A stretch of DNA of 64,000 nucleotides from Streptomyces globosus (GTDB lineage: Bacteria; Actinomycetota; Actinomycetes; Streptomycetales; Streptomycetaceae): assembly GCF_003325375.1 (NCBI RefSeq), contig NZ_CP030862.1:499501-563500 (forward strand). The letters run 5' to 3'. Positions within the stretch are counted from its first letter, which is position 1. Each line of letters starts with the position of its first letter. Shown piece by piece: positions 37,700 to 46,641 of the stretch. The position numbers were made by a program, and so were the translations under genes. The notes beneath the pieces were generated by a model. It made no database searches, was not told the origin of the DNA, and was given only the letters and a program-made list of their open reading frames with translations.

Positions 37700-38923
37700 T
37701 CAGCGGGAGGGGGTGATGCGGCCCGTGACCTCGCCCAGGCCCACGCGGGTGCCCGCGGGGCCCGGGGCCCAGGCCGTGAGGGTGACCGTGTCGCCGTCCT
37801 CCAGGAACGTCCGCTTGCCCTCGGCGAGCTCGATGGCGTCGCGGCCGTTCCACGTCAGCTCCAGCAGGGAGCCGCGCTGGGCGACCTCGGGGCCGCTGAC
37901 GGTGCCGGAGCCGTACACGTCGCCGGTGCGCAGGGAGGCGCCGTTCACCGTCATGTGGGCCAGCTGCTGGGCGGCGGTCCAGTACATCGTCGCGAACGGC
38001 GGGTGCGCGACCTCCTGCCCGTTGACGGAGACGGTGATGTGCAGGTCGAAGCCGCCGGGCCGGTCGGCGTCGGCGTCGTCGAGGTAGGGCAGCAGCGGGA
38101 AGTCGCGGGCCGGCGGTGCGGTGCGGGCCGCGTCGAGGGCCTCCAGCGGGGTCACCCACGCCGAGACGGAGGTGGCGAAGGACTTGCCCAGGAAGGGGCC
38201 CAGCGGGACGTACTCCCAGGCCTGGATGTCGCGCGCGGACCAGTCGTTGAGGAGGAAGAGGCCGAAGACGTGGTCCTCGAAGTCGCCCAGCGCGACGGGG
38301 CTGCCCGGCTCGGAGGGGGTGCCGACCAGGAAGCCGACCTCGGCCTCGATGTCGAGCTTGACGGACGGGCCGAAGACCGGCGCCGGGTCGGAGGGGGCCT
38401 TGCGCTGCCCGGAGGGGCGGACGACGTCCGTGCCGGAGACCACGATGGTGCCGGAGCGGCCGTGGTAGCCGATCGGCAGGTGCTTCCAGTTGGGGGTCAG
38501 CGGTTCGCCGTCGGGGCGGAACATGCGGCCCACGTTGGTGGCGTGGTGCTCGCTGGCGTAGAAGTCGACGTAGTCGGCGACCTCGTAGGGCAGGTGCAGG
38601 GTGACCGCGTCCAGCGGCAGCAGGTGCGGCTCCACGGCCTCCCGGTGCCCGGGGTCGGTCACCCAGGCCGTCAGGGCGCGGCGCACGTCGCGCCAGGCGG
38701 TGCGGCCGGCGGCCAGCAGCGGGTTCAGCGAGGGGTGGCCGAGCAGGCCGGCGTACGGGGAGCCGAGCGCCTCGGCGGCGGCCCCGGCGTCGAGCACGTG
38801 CCCGCCGATGCGCACGCCGATCCGGCGGCGGGCGTCGCCGCCGGTGGAGAAGACGCCGTACGGGAGGTTGTGCGGCCCGAACGGGTCGCCCTCGGGGACA
38901 TCGAGGGGGCTCTGCTGGGGCAT
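37700..38923 (-). CDS. fahA: Fumarylacetoacetase
   Basis: 407 residues from the ATG at 38923, with GAGG about 10 bp upstream; 19 further codons are open. N-terminal domain LDVPEGDPFGPHNLPYGVF; catalytic region YVDFYASEHHATNVGRMFRP with metal ligand Asp120 and His127; metal-binding VKLDIEAEVGFLVG; and NDWSARDIQAWEYVPLGPFLGKSF. It hydrolyses 4-fumarylacetoacetate to fumarate and acetoacetate, the last step of tyrosine and homogentisate breakdown. No other gene of that pathway is adjacent. Confidence 0.94.
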   Translation of the reverse strand: MPQQSPLDVPEGDPFGPHNLPYGVFSTGGDARRRIGVRIGGHVLDAGAAAEALGSPYAGLLGHPSLNPLLAAGRTAWRDVRRALTAWVTDPGHREAVEPHLLPLDAVTLHLPYEVADYVDFYASEHHATNVGRMFRPDGEPLTPNWKHLPIGYHGRSGTIVVSGTDVVRPSGQRKAPSDPAPVFGPSVKLDIEAEVGFLVGTPSEPGSPVALGDFEDHVFGLFLLNDWSARDIQAWEYVPLGPFLGKSFATSVSAWVTPLEALDAARTAPPARDFPLLPYLDDADADRPGGFDLHITVSVNGQEVAHPPFATMYWTAAQQLAHMTVNGASLRTGDVYGSGTVSGPEVAQRGSLLELTWNGRDAIELAEGKRTFLEDGDTVTLTAWAPGPAGTRVGLGEVTGRITPSR

Positions 38924-39052
38924 GGGGTACTGCCTCGCTTTCGATGCGGCCCGGGGGGTGTCCCGGGGGCTTGTTGACACGTTACGTGGCTGGTGGGGCC
39001 TGCGGGAGGCCGGATTCGGGCGCTATTTGTAGGACTTGTCCAACGGGGTCCG

Positions 39053-39058
39053 TATCCT
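39053..39058 (+). promoter_or_regulatory. Leaderless-type promoter of the HAD gene
   Basis: TATCCT ends 6 bp before the GTG at 39065, and no Shine-Dalgarno is present. A short GGAC-TT-GTCC palindrome lies at 39032-39041. Confidence 0.4.
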
Positions 39059-39064
39059 TGCGCC

Positions 39065-39883
39065 GTGACTTCCGCCCCGCTTTCGGCCCTCCCCTTCTCT
39101 CTGGTCGCCACTGATCTGGACGGGACCCTGCTGCGCGCCGGAGACACCGTCTCCGCCCGCTCGTACACGGCGCTCGCGACGGCGCGCGCTGCGGGCGCGC
39201 AGCACATCATCGTCACCGGGCGCCCCGTACCGCAGGTACGCCATGTTCTTGACAGGTTGGGATATACGGGGCTCGCGGTGTGCGGGCAGGGCGCGCAGTT
39301 GTACGACACGGCGCGCGGCGTCCTGCTGCACTCCGTCGAAATGGACCGTGAGCTGGCGGAGGTGGCGCTCGGCAAGATCGAGGCCGAGATCGGCGAGGTG
39401 TACGCGGCCGTCGACCAGGAGGGGGTCGACGCGGCGATGCTGATAGGGCCCGGCTACCGGATGCCGCACCCGCACCTGCCGACGGTCCGGGTGCGCCGGC
39501 GCGCGGACCTGTGGGCGGCGCCGATCACGAAGGTGCTCCTGCAGCACCCGGCGCTCGACGACGACGAGCTGACCCGGCTCGCCCGCGGGGTCGTCGGGCA
39601 CATGGTCAACGTGACGATGGCGGGGGAGCACACGGTCGAGCTCCAGCCGCCGGGGGTGAGCAAGGCGAGCGGGCTGGCGCTGGCGGCGGAGCTGCTGGGG
39701 GTCGGGGGGCCGGGCACGATCGCCTTCGGGGACATGCCGAACGACGTCCCCATGTTCGCGTGGGCCGGGTACGGGGTGGCCATGGCCGACGCCCACCGCG
39801 AACTCGTCGCGGTCGCCGACGAGGTGACGCTGTCGAACGAGGAGGACGGCATCGCGGTGGTGCTGGAGCGCCTCTACGGCTGA
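39065..39883 (+). CDS. HAD-superfamily phosphatase, Cof type
   Basis: 272 residues from the GTG at 39065. Motif I ATDLDGTLL (15-23) with nucleophile Asp17 and Asp19, motif II VTGRP, and motif IV FGDMPNDVPMF with a cap domain between are those of Cof-like (type IIB) HAD hydrolases. Likely a cytosolic sugar-phosphate or nucleotide phosphatase; the substrate is not predictable. Divergent from the fumarylacetoacetase gene. Confidence 0.9.
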   Translation: MTSAPLSALPFSLVATDLDGTLLRAGDTVSARSYTALATARAAGAQHIIVTGRPVPQVRHVLDRLGYTGLAVCGQGAQLYDTARGVLLHSVEMDRELAEVALGKIEAEIGEVYAAVDQEGVDAAMLIGPGYRMPHPHLPTVRVRRRADLWAAPITKVLLQHPALDDDELTRLARGVVGHMVNVTMAGEHTVELQPPGVSKASGLALAAELLGVGGPGTIAFGDMPNDVPMFAWAGYGVAMADAHRELVAVADEVTLSNEEDGIAVVLERLYG

Positions 39884-39954
39884 GCCGCCCGGCGGGCCGT
39901 GCGCGGCCTGCGCCGGGGGCGCGGCCTGCCCCCGGCGCCGCCCGGCGCGGGGCC

Positions 39955-41982
39955 TCAGCCCCCCGTGCGCGGGTGGCTCCGGCGCCAGGTGCGGTGGAAG
40001 ACGGCCTCCCCGCCCTCCCGGCACAGCAGCTCGTCCTCCGTGTGGAAGGCGTCCGCGTCGCAGGAGGTCTCCGAGCGGGCCTCCACCACGGTGTCCCAGT
40101 CGAGGCCGGGCCGGTGCAGCCGGATCCGCCACGTGCAGCGGACACGGGCAGACAGGGCGTCGCCGTCGCGGATCGCGTACTCCTCGTCCGCGTCCTCGGC
40201 GTACTCCAGCCCGTCCGGGTGGATCCTGCGCCACTCCGGCCGGGGCGCCGCCTCAAGCCGCCACGTCCCGGCCGCGACGTCCCGGACGACCCGCCGCGGC
40301 GGGCGCGGCGGGTCGAGGGTCTCCGGGACGACGGCCCCGAGCGGCGGCGCCTGCTCGGGCGGCGCGAAGCCGACGCCGGCGTCGGTCTGCGGCGACGGGC
40401 CGCGGACGGGCAGGACCAGCGCGCTGCCCGCCGGGTCCAGCGTCCAGCCCGCCTCCGACCCGGCCCGCGGCCACAGCCACGGCCAGTACGCGGAGGAGAG
40501 GGCGAGCCGGATGCGGTGCCCCGGCGGGAACGCGTATGCGGCGGCGCCCAGGTCGAGGACGACGTCCTCGTACGCCCCCGCCGGCCACGGCACCGCCTTC
40601 TCCGGGCCGAGCCGCGCGGACAGGTTCAGCGCGCCGCGGGTGACCAGCGTCGAGGAGCCGTCGGGGGTGACGTCGCACAGCCGTGCCGCGACCTGCCCGT
40701 GCGGGACGTCCAGCCGCAGCCGCAGCGCCACCTGCGGCCGGCCCAGCACCTCGACCGGCTGCCCGGCCGCGACGGGGAACTCGAAGCACGCGGACTTCGC
40801 GTCCTCCTCCCGCTGGTCGGGCGGCAGGTCGGCGTCGCCGCCGCGCGGGACGAACCGGCCCGCGTCCAGCCCGGTGTGCTGCGGCGAGGCCACCTCCACC
40901 GGCTCGCCCCGCAGCGCGTACGTGACCGGTGCGACGGCCGGCGGCGGCCAGGCGGCCTCGCCCGCCCACCTCCCCGGCAGCTCCCCGTACGCGGTGGCCG
41001 GCGGGCGGGAGGCGCAGATCCAGGTCCGCAGCAGCGGCTCGTCCATCACCCCGTTGGCCGCGCCCCGCAGCCAGTGGTCCCACCAGCGCAGGGTCTCCTG
41101 CAGGAAGCCGATCGCCGGGCCCGGCGGCAGCCCGCGGTCGGGGTAGGCGTGCGGCCAGGGGCCGAGCAGGCCGCGGACCCGGCCGGGCGGCAGGCGGGAC
41201 ACCAGCCGGAGCACGGTGTCCCGGTACGGGTCGTGGAGGCCGCCCACGGCGAGGACGCCCGCCCGGACGGCGGCGGGGTCCTCGCAGAGGCGGCCGTGCG
41301 CCCAGTGGGCGTCCCGGGTCTGGTGGGCCAGCCAGGTGCCGGAGGGCGGTTCGAGCGCCTCCAGCCGCGTCAGCCACTGCTCGCGCCAGTCGTCGCCGGC
41401 GTACAGGGGGTCCGGGGGCCGGGCGGCCAGCGCGAGCAGCGCCGCCGACCCGGCGTGTCCGTCCGCGGCGACGACCGAGCCGCCCAGGTAGGGCGCGGCG
41501 CCGCCGAAGGCGTCGTCCGCCGCGCACACCGCGACCACGGCGCGCAGCGCGTCGGGCGCCAGGGAGGCGATCCGCAGGGCCAGTGCGCCGGCCCAGGACA
41601 TGCCGAACATCCCCACCGCCCCCGTGCACCACGGCTGCGCCGCCAGCCAGCGCACCACCGCGACCCCGTCGGCGGCCTCCGGGCCGTCGCCGCCCCGGGC
41701 GTACGGCGCGTACGGGCCGCCGGGCACGCCGCCGCTGCAGCCGTGGCCGCGGACGTCCACCCGGACCGAGGCGTAGCCGTGGCCGGCGTACCAGGGGTGG
41801 CGGCGGGCGTCGCGGGGAGCGGTGCGGTCGGTCAGCCGGTGGGGCGCGTACTCCAGCAGGGCGGGCACCGGCTCCGGGGTCACCGGGCGCCAGATCCGGG
41901 CGTACAGGGCGATGCCGTCGGGCATCGGGATCCGGACATCCTCGCGCGCGGTCCCGTACGGGAAGTCGGTGCGGACGCTCAT
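39955..41982 (-). CDS. CocE/NonD family hydrolase
   Basis: 675 residues from the ATG at 41982, with GGAGG 8 bp upstream. The alpha/beta-hydrolase domain has VRVDVRGHGCSGG, the nucleophile Ser129 in GMFGMSWAGAL, Asp251 (GLHDPYRD) and His278 (GPWPHAY). A C-terminal jelly-roll (about 430-560) with VALRLRLDVPHGQVAARLCDV and PPGHRIRLALSS is typical of the X-Pro dipeptidyl-peptidase/cocaine-esterase group. No signal peptide. The natural ester or peptide substrate is unknown. Confidence 0.9.
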   Translation of the reverse strand: MSVRTDFPYGTAREDVRIPMPDGIALYARIWRPVTPEPVPALLEYAPHRLTDRTAPRDARRHPWYAGHGYASVRVDVRGHGCSGGVPGGPYAPYARGGDGPEAADGVAVVRWLAAQPWCTGAVGMFGMSWAGALALRIASLAPDALRAVVAVCAADDAFGGAAPYLGGSVVAADGHAGSAALLALAARPPDPLYAGDDWREQWLTRLEALEPPSGTWLAHQTRDAHWAHGRLCEDPAAVRAGVLAVGGLHDPYRDTVLRLVSRLPPGRVRGLLGPWPHAYPDRGLPPGPAIGFLQETLRWWDHWLRGAANGVMDEPLLRTWICASRPPATAYGELPGRWAGEAAWPPPAVAPVTYALRGEPVEVASPQHTGLDAGRFVPRGGDADLPPDQREEDAKSACFEFPVAAGQPVEVLGRPQVALRLRLDVPHGQVAARLCDVTPDGSSTLVTRGALNLSARLGPEKAVPWPAGAYEDVVLDLGAAAYAFPPGHRIRLALSSAYWPWLWPRAGSEAGWTLDPAGSALVLPVRGPSPQTDAGVGFAPPEQAPPLGAVVPETLDPPRPPRRVVRDVAAGTWRLEAAPRPEWRRIHPDGLEYAEDADEEYAIRDGDALSARVRCTWRIRLHRPGLDWDTVVEARSETSCDADAFHTEDELLCREGGEAVFHRTWRRSHPRTGG

Positions 41983-42340
41983 ACGGGGGCCTCCGCCGTG
42001 CTCCCGGCCGGTGCGGGGCCGGCGTCCGGTCGGCGAGCCGTCCGCCTGCGGCGCGGGCGCGCGGGACCATGGGGGCGGAGGCCGGGCTGTCCGGCCCCTG
42101 CGGGCGCCGGCTCCGCGGGCTCCGCCGTGTCGATCACGGGTCTGGGCAAGGCGTGCGCTCCGGTTTCTTTCGGCTTTTTCCGAACATACCGGGGTGGATC
42201 GGACAGTGCGGGGACGGCGGCACGACGGGTGCTCTCCGTGATCGAAATCGGACCGGATACGCTGGCTTGAGTGATGGCAGCGACACATCGACAATCCAGG
42301 TGATCGTCAGCGTGATCGTCAGCAGACAGGAGTACCCCTC
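41983..42340. other. Divergent spacer with a tandem 12-bp repeat
   Basis: No gene is seen. GTGATCGTCAGC occurs twice in tandem (42300-42311, 42312-42323), 18 bp before the polyprenyl synthase start and just upstream of its GGAG ribosome-binding site. GGATACGCT near 42255 may contain the -10 of that gene. Confidence 0.4.
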
Positions 42341-43351
42341 GTGACCGTCGTCGGGCCGTTCGGACTGAGCGTGCGGGACCAGGCTCTTGAGGCCGATGTC
42401 CAGGCCGGACTGGCCGCCGTCGAGGCGGGTCTGCTGGAGGCCACCAAGAGCGAAGTCCCCTTCATCACCGAGGCCGCGCAGCACCTGGTCAAGGCCGGCG
42501 GCAAGCGGTTCCGGCCGCTGCTGGTCATGCTCGCCGCCCAGTTCGGCGACCCGTACGCGCCCGGGGTCGTCCCCTCCGCGGTGGTCGTCGAGCTCACCCA
42601 CCTGGCCACGCTCTACCACGACGACGTCATGGACGAGGCGGACGTGCGCCGCGGCGTCCCCAGCGCCAACGCCCGCTGGGGCAACTCGGTCGCCGTCCTC
42701 ACGGGCGACTTCCTCTTCGCCCGCGCCTCGCACATCCTCGCCGACCTCGGCCCCGAGGCCGTGCGCATCCAGGCCGAGGCCTTCGAGCGCCTCGTGACCG
42801 GCCAGATCCTGGAGACGGCCGGCCCGCGCGACGGCCGCGACCCGGTCGCCCACTACCTCGACGTCATCGCCGGCAAGACCGGCTCGCTGATCGCCGTCTC
42901 CGGCCGGTTCGGCGCCCTGATGTCCGGCGCCGACGACTCCGTCGTCGACATCCTGACCCAGTACGGCGAGCGCCTCGGCACCGCCTTCCAGCTTGCCGAC
43001 GACGTCCTCGACATCGCCTCCGACTCGCACGAGTCCGGCAAGACGCCGGGGACCGACCTGCGCGAGGGCATCCCGACCCTGCCCGTGCTGCTGCTGCGGG
43101 AGCGGGCCGAGCAGGGCGGCGACCCCGCCGACCTGGACCTCGTACGCCTCCTCGACGGCGACCTCGCCGACGACGCCCGCCATGCCGAGGTCCTCGCACG
43201 GCTGCGGGTCCACCCCGCGCTGGAGCAGGCCCGCCGCGACACCGTCCGCTACGCGCAGGAGGCCCGGGCCACGCTGGCCCCCCTGCCGGAGTGCTTCGCG
43301 AAGTCGGCCCTGGAGGAACTCTGCGACGCGGTGGTCCACCGCGCGGGCTAG
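42341..43351 (+). CDS. Long-chain polyprenyl diphosphate synthase
   Basis: 336 residues. The first Asp-rich motif DDVMD is at 94-98, the second is DDVLD (FQLADDVLDIA), with GGKRFRP and the GKTGSLIAVSGRFGA helix between. The fifth residue before the first motif is small (Ala89), which in trans-prenyltransferases goes with long products (C30 and above). It most likely makes the menaquinone side chain. The GTG at 42341 has GGAG about 10 bp upstream. The gene ends exactly at an IS insertion: its TAG is part of the CTAG target duplication. Confidence 0.9.
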   Translation: MTVVGPFGLSVRDQALEADVQAGLAAVEAGLLEATKSEVPFITEAAQHLVKAGGKRFRPLLVMLAAQFGDPYAPGVVPSAVVVELTHLATLYHDDVMDEADVRRGVPSANARWGNSVAVLTGDFLFARASHILADLGPEAVRIQAEAFERLVTGQILETAGPRDGRDPVAHYLDVIAGKTGSLIAVSGRFGALMSGADDSVVDILTQYGERLGTAFQLADDVLDIASDSHESGKTPGTDLREGIPTLPVLLLRERAEQGGDPADLDLVRLLDGDLADDARHAEVLARLRVHPALEQARRDTVRYAQEARATLAPLPECFAKSALEELCDAVVHRAG

Positions 43352-43366
43352 GACCTGTCCGGCGGA

Positions 43367-43890
43367 TCACGGTCGGAGCCATAGGCGGATCGCCGCAACC
43401 GTGACGGTGCCGTGGAATACGTAGGCCCTTTTGTCGTAGCGGGTGGCGACGGCGCGGGAGTTCTTGAGCCGGTTGATCGTGCGCTCGACCTCGTTTCGAC
43501 GCTTGTAGATCTCACTGTCGAAGCCGGTGGGCCGGCCGCCCTTGCTGCCGCGCCGTTTGCGGTTGGCCCGCTGGTCCTTCGGTTCCGGGATGGTGTGCTT
43601 GATCTGGCGTCTTCGCAGGTAACGGCGGTTGCGGCGTGAGCTGTATGCCTTGTCGCCACCGACGCGATCCGGCCGGGTGCGCGGATGACCGCCCTGCGGG
43701 CGGGGCACCCGGATGCGTTCAAGGACCTCGATCATCTGCGGGGCGTCGCCCCACTGGCCGGGGGTGAGGAGGAAGGCCATCGGCCTGCATCCGCCTTCAC
43801 CCGCGAGGTGGATCTTGCAGGTCAGGCCGCCCCGGGACCGTCCGAGTCCTTCGTCGGGGCGGTGGTGCCGGGGCGTTGTCCTTTTTTCGG
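43367..43890 (-). CDS. IS5-type transposase, OrfB (reached by -1 frameshift)
   Basis: About 170 residues in the -1 frame relative to OrfA. It holds the second Asp (RVGGDKAYSSRRNRRYL) and the catalytic Glu (NEVERTINRLKNSRAVATRYDK), completing the DDE triad. No independent ribosome-binding site is evident; the frame also stays open upstream to 44029, but that part is out-of-frame OrfA sequence. The stop at 43367-43369 lies inside the terminal repeat. Confidence 0.82.
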
Positions 43891-44247
43891 GACGCGTGGC
43901 TTCTTCTTGCGGGCCCCTGCCGCGTGCTGATGGGCCCGGCAGGACGTCGAGTCGACGCTGACCATGCTCCAGTCGATCCGTCCCGCGAGGTCGGCGTCGG
44001 CCTGGACGGCACGCAGGATCTGGTCCCACGTGCCGTCCGCCGACCAGCGCCGGTGCCGTTCATAGACGGTCTTCCAGCTGCCGAAACGCTCGGGAAGATC
44101 CCGCCACGGTATGCCCGTTCGGACCCGGAACAAGATCCCGTTGATCACCCTGCGGTGATCGCTCCACCGACCGCCACGCCGCCCCAACGCCGGCAAGTGC
44201 GGCTCCAGCCGAACCCACTCGGCATTCGTCAGATCACCCCGCCCCAT
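43822..44247 (-). CDS. IS5-type transposase, OrfA
   Basis: 141 residues starting MGRGDLTNAEWVRLEPHLPA, the DUF4096-type N-terminal domain of IS5 transposases, with NGILFRVRTGIPWRDLPERFGSWKTVYERHRRW. It includes the first catalytic Asp (VSVDSTSCRAHQHAAG). Alone it lacks the rest of the DDE site; a -1 shift at the A6 run (complement 43882-43887) would join it to OrfB. Confidence 0.88.
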   Translation of the reverse strand: MGRGDLTNAEWVRLEPHLPALGRRGGRWSDHRRVINGILFRVRTGIPWRDLPERFGSWKTVYERHRRWSADGTWDQILRAVQADADLAGRIDWSMVSVDSTSCRAHQHAAGARKKKPRVPKKGQRPGTTAPTKDSDGPGAA

Positions 44248-44383
44248 GCCGGGAACAACGAGACAGCAATCCGACAGTCACATGATCCGCCGGACAGTCC
44301 CTAGTACGGCAGGACCGTTGCCGTGCCAGGGCCTACCCTGGGCGCGGTACGCGTCCGTAACCCGCCCGGGTGGAGGAGGCCTG

Positions 44384-44644
44384 ATGGGGCCCGACGTCTG
44401 TCTCCGCATCTCCCAGGAGGCCCGTGACCGGCTCGCCGCAGCGGCGGCGGAGGAGGGCCTGTCACTGCGCGCCTACCTGGTCCGGCTCGCCGGAACCCTG
44501 CCCGCCCCGCAGGAGCGGGCCGGGCAAGCCGGGCAGGCGCGGGCCGCGCTGAAGGAGTGGAGCGGCCACGCTCCGACCCCTGCCGAGGTGCAGGACCTCG
44601 ACAGCGAGTTGGACCGGCGGCTGGCCCGGGCGATCGCCCGGTGA
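44384..44644 (+). CDS. RHH-type antitoxin-like protein without a toxin partner
   Basis: 86 residues; the ATG at 44384 has GGAGGAGG 5 bp upstream. DVCLRISQEARDRLAAAAAEEGLSLRAYLVRLAGT is a ribbon-helix-helix pattern, as in MazE/VapB-type antitoxins of Streptomyces; the C-terminal 40 residues are the usual flexible toxin-binding part. The next frame, overlapping the stop, is only 16 codons long, so no PIN or MazF toxin follows. Probably an orphan antitoxin or regulator. It was separated from the polyprenyl synthase gene by the IS. Confidence 0.7.
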   Translation: MGPDVCLRISQEARDRLAAAAAEEGLSLRAYLVRLAGTLPAPQERAGQAGQARAALKEWSGHAPTPAEVQDLDSELDRRLARAIAR

Positions 44645-44754
44645 GCGGCGCCGTGCGCACGGCCCCGGACGGCGCGCGGTCCGATGCCTGATCCGGCGCC
44701 CTGACAGGGGCGGCCCCCCGGCCGCACCGGGCGGTCCGGGGAGCCGTCGGGGCG

Positions 44755-46641
44755 TCAGCTGCAGGGCGGGATCGCGGAGTCGGCCTGGGCGTGGCGGGCG
44801 GGGATCCAGCCGCGGCCGTCGGCCAGGCGGTACCAGACCGGGTTGCCCTCGACGTCCTCGCCGTTCGTCTGGCAGATCACCGACGTGTGGGAGTGCGCCT
44901 TGAGCGTGCCGGTGGGTTCCTGGTCGCTGCCCGGGCCGCTGTGGATCTTCACCGGCTTCTTGGACGCGATCTTCACCTTGTGGCGCTCGACGTGCGAGCA
45001 GTCGTCCTTGCAGGGGCAGGCCACCAGGGTGACCCGGTTGCTCGTCGTGGTCACCGTCGTGCCGTCGGGGCCCCGGCCGGTGGCGGTCGCCGTGTTCTTG
45101 ATGCGGCCGGCCTTCACGTCGGCCTCGGTCGTCGTGTAGGTGGCGGTGCAGGTCATGGACGCGCCCGGGGCCAGGGTGGTGGCGGGACAGGTGACCGGCG
45201 GGGTGCCGGGGCCGTCGTCGGTGAGGTGGATGTCGCTGACCGGTACGGTGCCCGTGTTCGTCACCTCGAAGGTGTAGTGCAGGACCTCGCCGGCCTTCGT
45301 GAAGGCGCTCTCCTCGACGTCCTTGCGGATCCGCAGCCTCGGCTCGGCGGACGTGACGGGCACGGTGACCGTGCACCTGCCCGCCGCGGTGCAGGTGCCG
45401 CCCTGGGCGGTGGGGGTGACGGTGTTGCGGAGGCTGTGGTCGCCGGCGGTCGGCGAGTCGACCCGGACCTGGTAGGTCACGGTGGCCGTGGCCTGCGCGG
45501 GCAGCAGCCCGCTCCAGGCCAGCGTCCGGCCGTCCAGCTCGGCCGTCCCCGTCGACGCGTTCACCGAGCCCGGTACCACGGCGCCGTCGTCGAGGATGCC
45601 GGACAGGTCGTCGCTGAAGGCGGCGTTGGCCAGGACCTCGCCGGTGTTGGTCACCGTGACGGTGTAGGTGACGGTGTCGCCCGGGTCCACGGGCCCGGCG
45701 GTCGACGCGGTCTTCTCCACCGTGTACGCGGGCTCGGGGCACTGCCCGGCGTCCTGGAGCGCGGTGGCCCCGAAGAAGGGGCTGCCGGTCGCCTCGACGA
45801 CGGTGACCGGCAGCGGCTCCGCCGACTCCGCCGTCGGCAGGCTGGTGAGCCGGTAGATGTCCCCCGCCGAGCCGAAGGCGTACACGCTGCCGCCGGACAG
45901 TGCGCCCCCGAACATCTGGGGGATCGTCCCGATCTGGGTCACGGTGTTGTCGGGATGGATGCGGAACACCGCGGACGGGGCGCTGGTCTGGCCCGCGGGG
46001 GAGGCGAAGGCCAGGATGTCGCCGTCGGCCAGGGTCAGGAAGTCGCCCGCGGAGACGAATCCGGCGGGGAACGCGTACGGCGCCGCGCTGCTCGCGCCGG
46101 TGGCCGGATCGATGAGGAAGATCCGGCCGGTCCCGAACGAGCCGGCGATCAGCATGCCGTCCGCCCGCGCCGTCAGGCCGTTGACCGCGGACGAGCCCTG
46201 CGCGCTCAGGTCCGCGATCGGACCGGTGACCGGGACGCTCGCGGTCTCCGCCCCGGTCACCGGGTCGAGGGTGTAGAGCGTCGTCGATCCCCTGCCGGGG
46301 AAGTCGACCCCGTACAGCCTCGTCCCGTCCGCGCTGAAGGCGATGTCGCCGTAGTCGCGGACCGCCGGGGCGGAGGAGAGGACGCCGCCCTCCGTGTCGT
46401 ACTGGATGAGCCGGCGGGCGGTGCCGCCGGTGTTCGCCCACAGCGGGCTGGGGGGACAGTCCGCGAGCGCCGCCCGTGGACCGGCGGCCGAGGTGCCCGC
46501 CACCGCATGCCGCGCCTGGGTCGGCTGGGCGGCGGCGGCCTGAGAGCCCAGCAGCGCTCCGGTGCCCGTCAACCCCAGGACCAGAGCGACGGCCGCGGCC
46601 GTCAGCCGGTGCCGCGAGGCACCTCGTGGGAGCAGGGTCAT
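44755..46641 (-). CDS. Secreted DUF11-repeat surface protein
   Basis: 628 residues; the ATG at 46641 has GGAGGA 3-4 bp upstream. Signal peptide 1-38 (RHRLTAAAVALVLGLTGTGALL). Residues about 65-300 look like a beta-propeller (YGDIAFSADGTRLYGVDF, LTARADGMLIAGSF, LTLADGDILAFA). Two DUF11-type domains follow (about 307-410, VDPGDTVTYTVTVTNTGEV; about 435-545, KAGEVLHYTFEVTNTGTV). A Cys-rich, basic hinge (CPCKDDCSHVERHK) leads to an SH3-like end with KIHSGPG and WYRLADGRGWIPARH. No LPXTG signal. It probably binds the wall through the last domain. Confidence 0.82.
   Translation of the reverse strand: MTLLPRGASRHRLTAAAVALVLGLTGTGALLGSQAAAAQPTQARHAVAGTSAAGPRAALADCPPSPLWANTGGTARRLIQYDTEGGVLSSAPAVRDYGDIAFSADGTRLYGVDFPGRGSTTLYTLDPVTGAETASVPVTGPIADLSAQGSSAVNGLTARADGMLIAGSFGTGRIFLIDPATGASSAAPYAFPAGFVSAGDFLTLADGDILAFASPAGQTSAPSAVFRIHPDNTVTQIGTIPQMFGGALSGGSVYAFGSAGDIYRLTSLPTAESAEPLPVTVVEATGSPFFGATALQDAGQCPEPAYTVEKTASTAGPVDPGDTVTYTVTVTNTGEVLANAAFSDDLSGILDDGAVVPGSVNASTGTAELDGRTLAWSGLLPAQATATVTYQVRVDSPTAGDHSLRNTVTPTAQGGTCTAAGRCTVTVPVTSAEPRLRIRKDVEESAFTKAGEVLHYTFEVTNTGTVPVSDIHLTDDGPGTPPVTCPATTLAPGASMTCTATYTTTEADVKAGRIKNTATATGRGPDGTTVTTTSNRVTLVACPCKDDCSHVERHKVKIASKKPVKIHSGPGSDQEPTGTLKAHSHTSVICQTNGEDVEGNPVWYRLADGRGWIPARHAQADSAIPPCS

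Larger units (their letters stand above)
43352..44300 (-). mobile_element. IS5-family insertion sequence, intact, 949 bp
   Basis: Terminal inverted repeats are GACCTGTCCGGCGGATCA (43352-43369) and, read inward from 44300, GGACTGTCCGGCGGATCA: 16 of 18 match. The element is flanked by direct CTAG repeats (43348-43351 and 44301-44304), the target duplication. It encodes one DDE transposase in two overlapping frames on the minus strand. Target, size and gene layout fit the IS427-like group of IS5. Confidence 0.88.
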
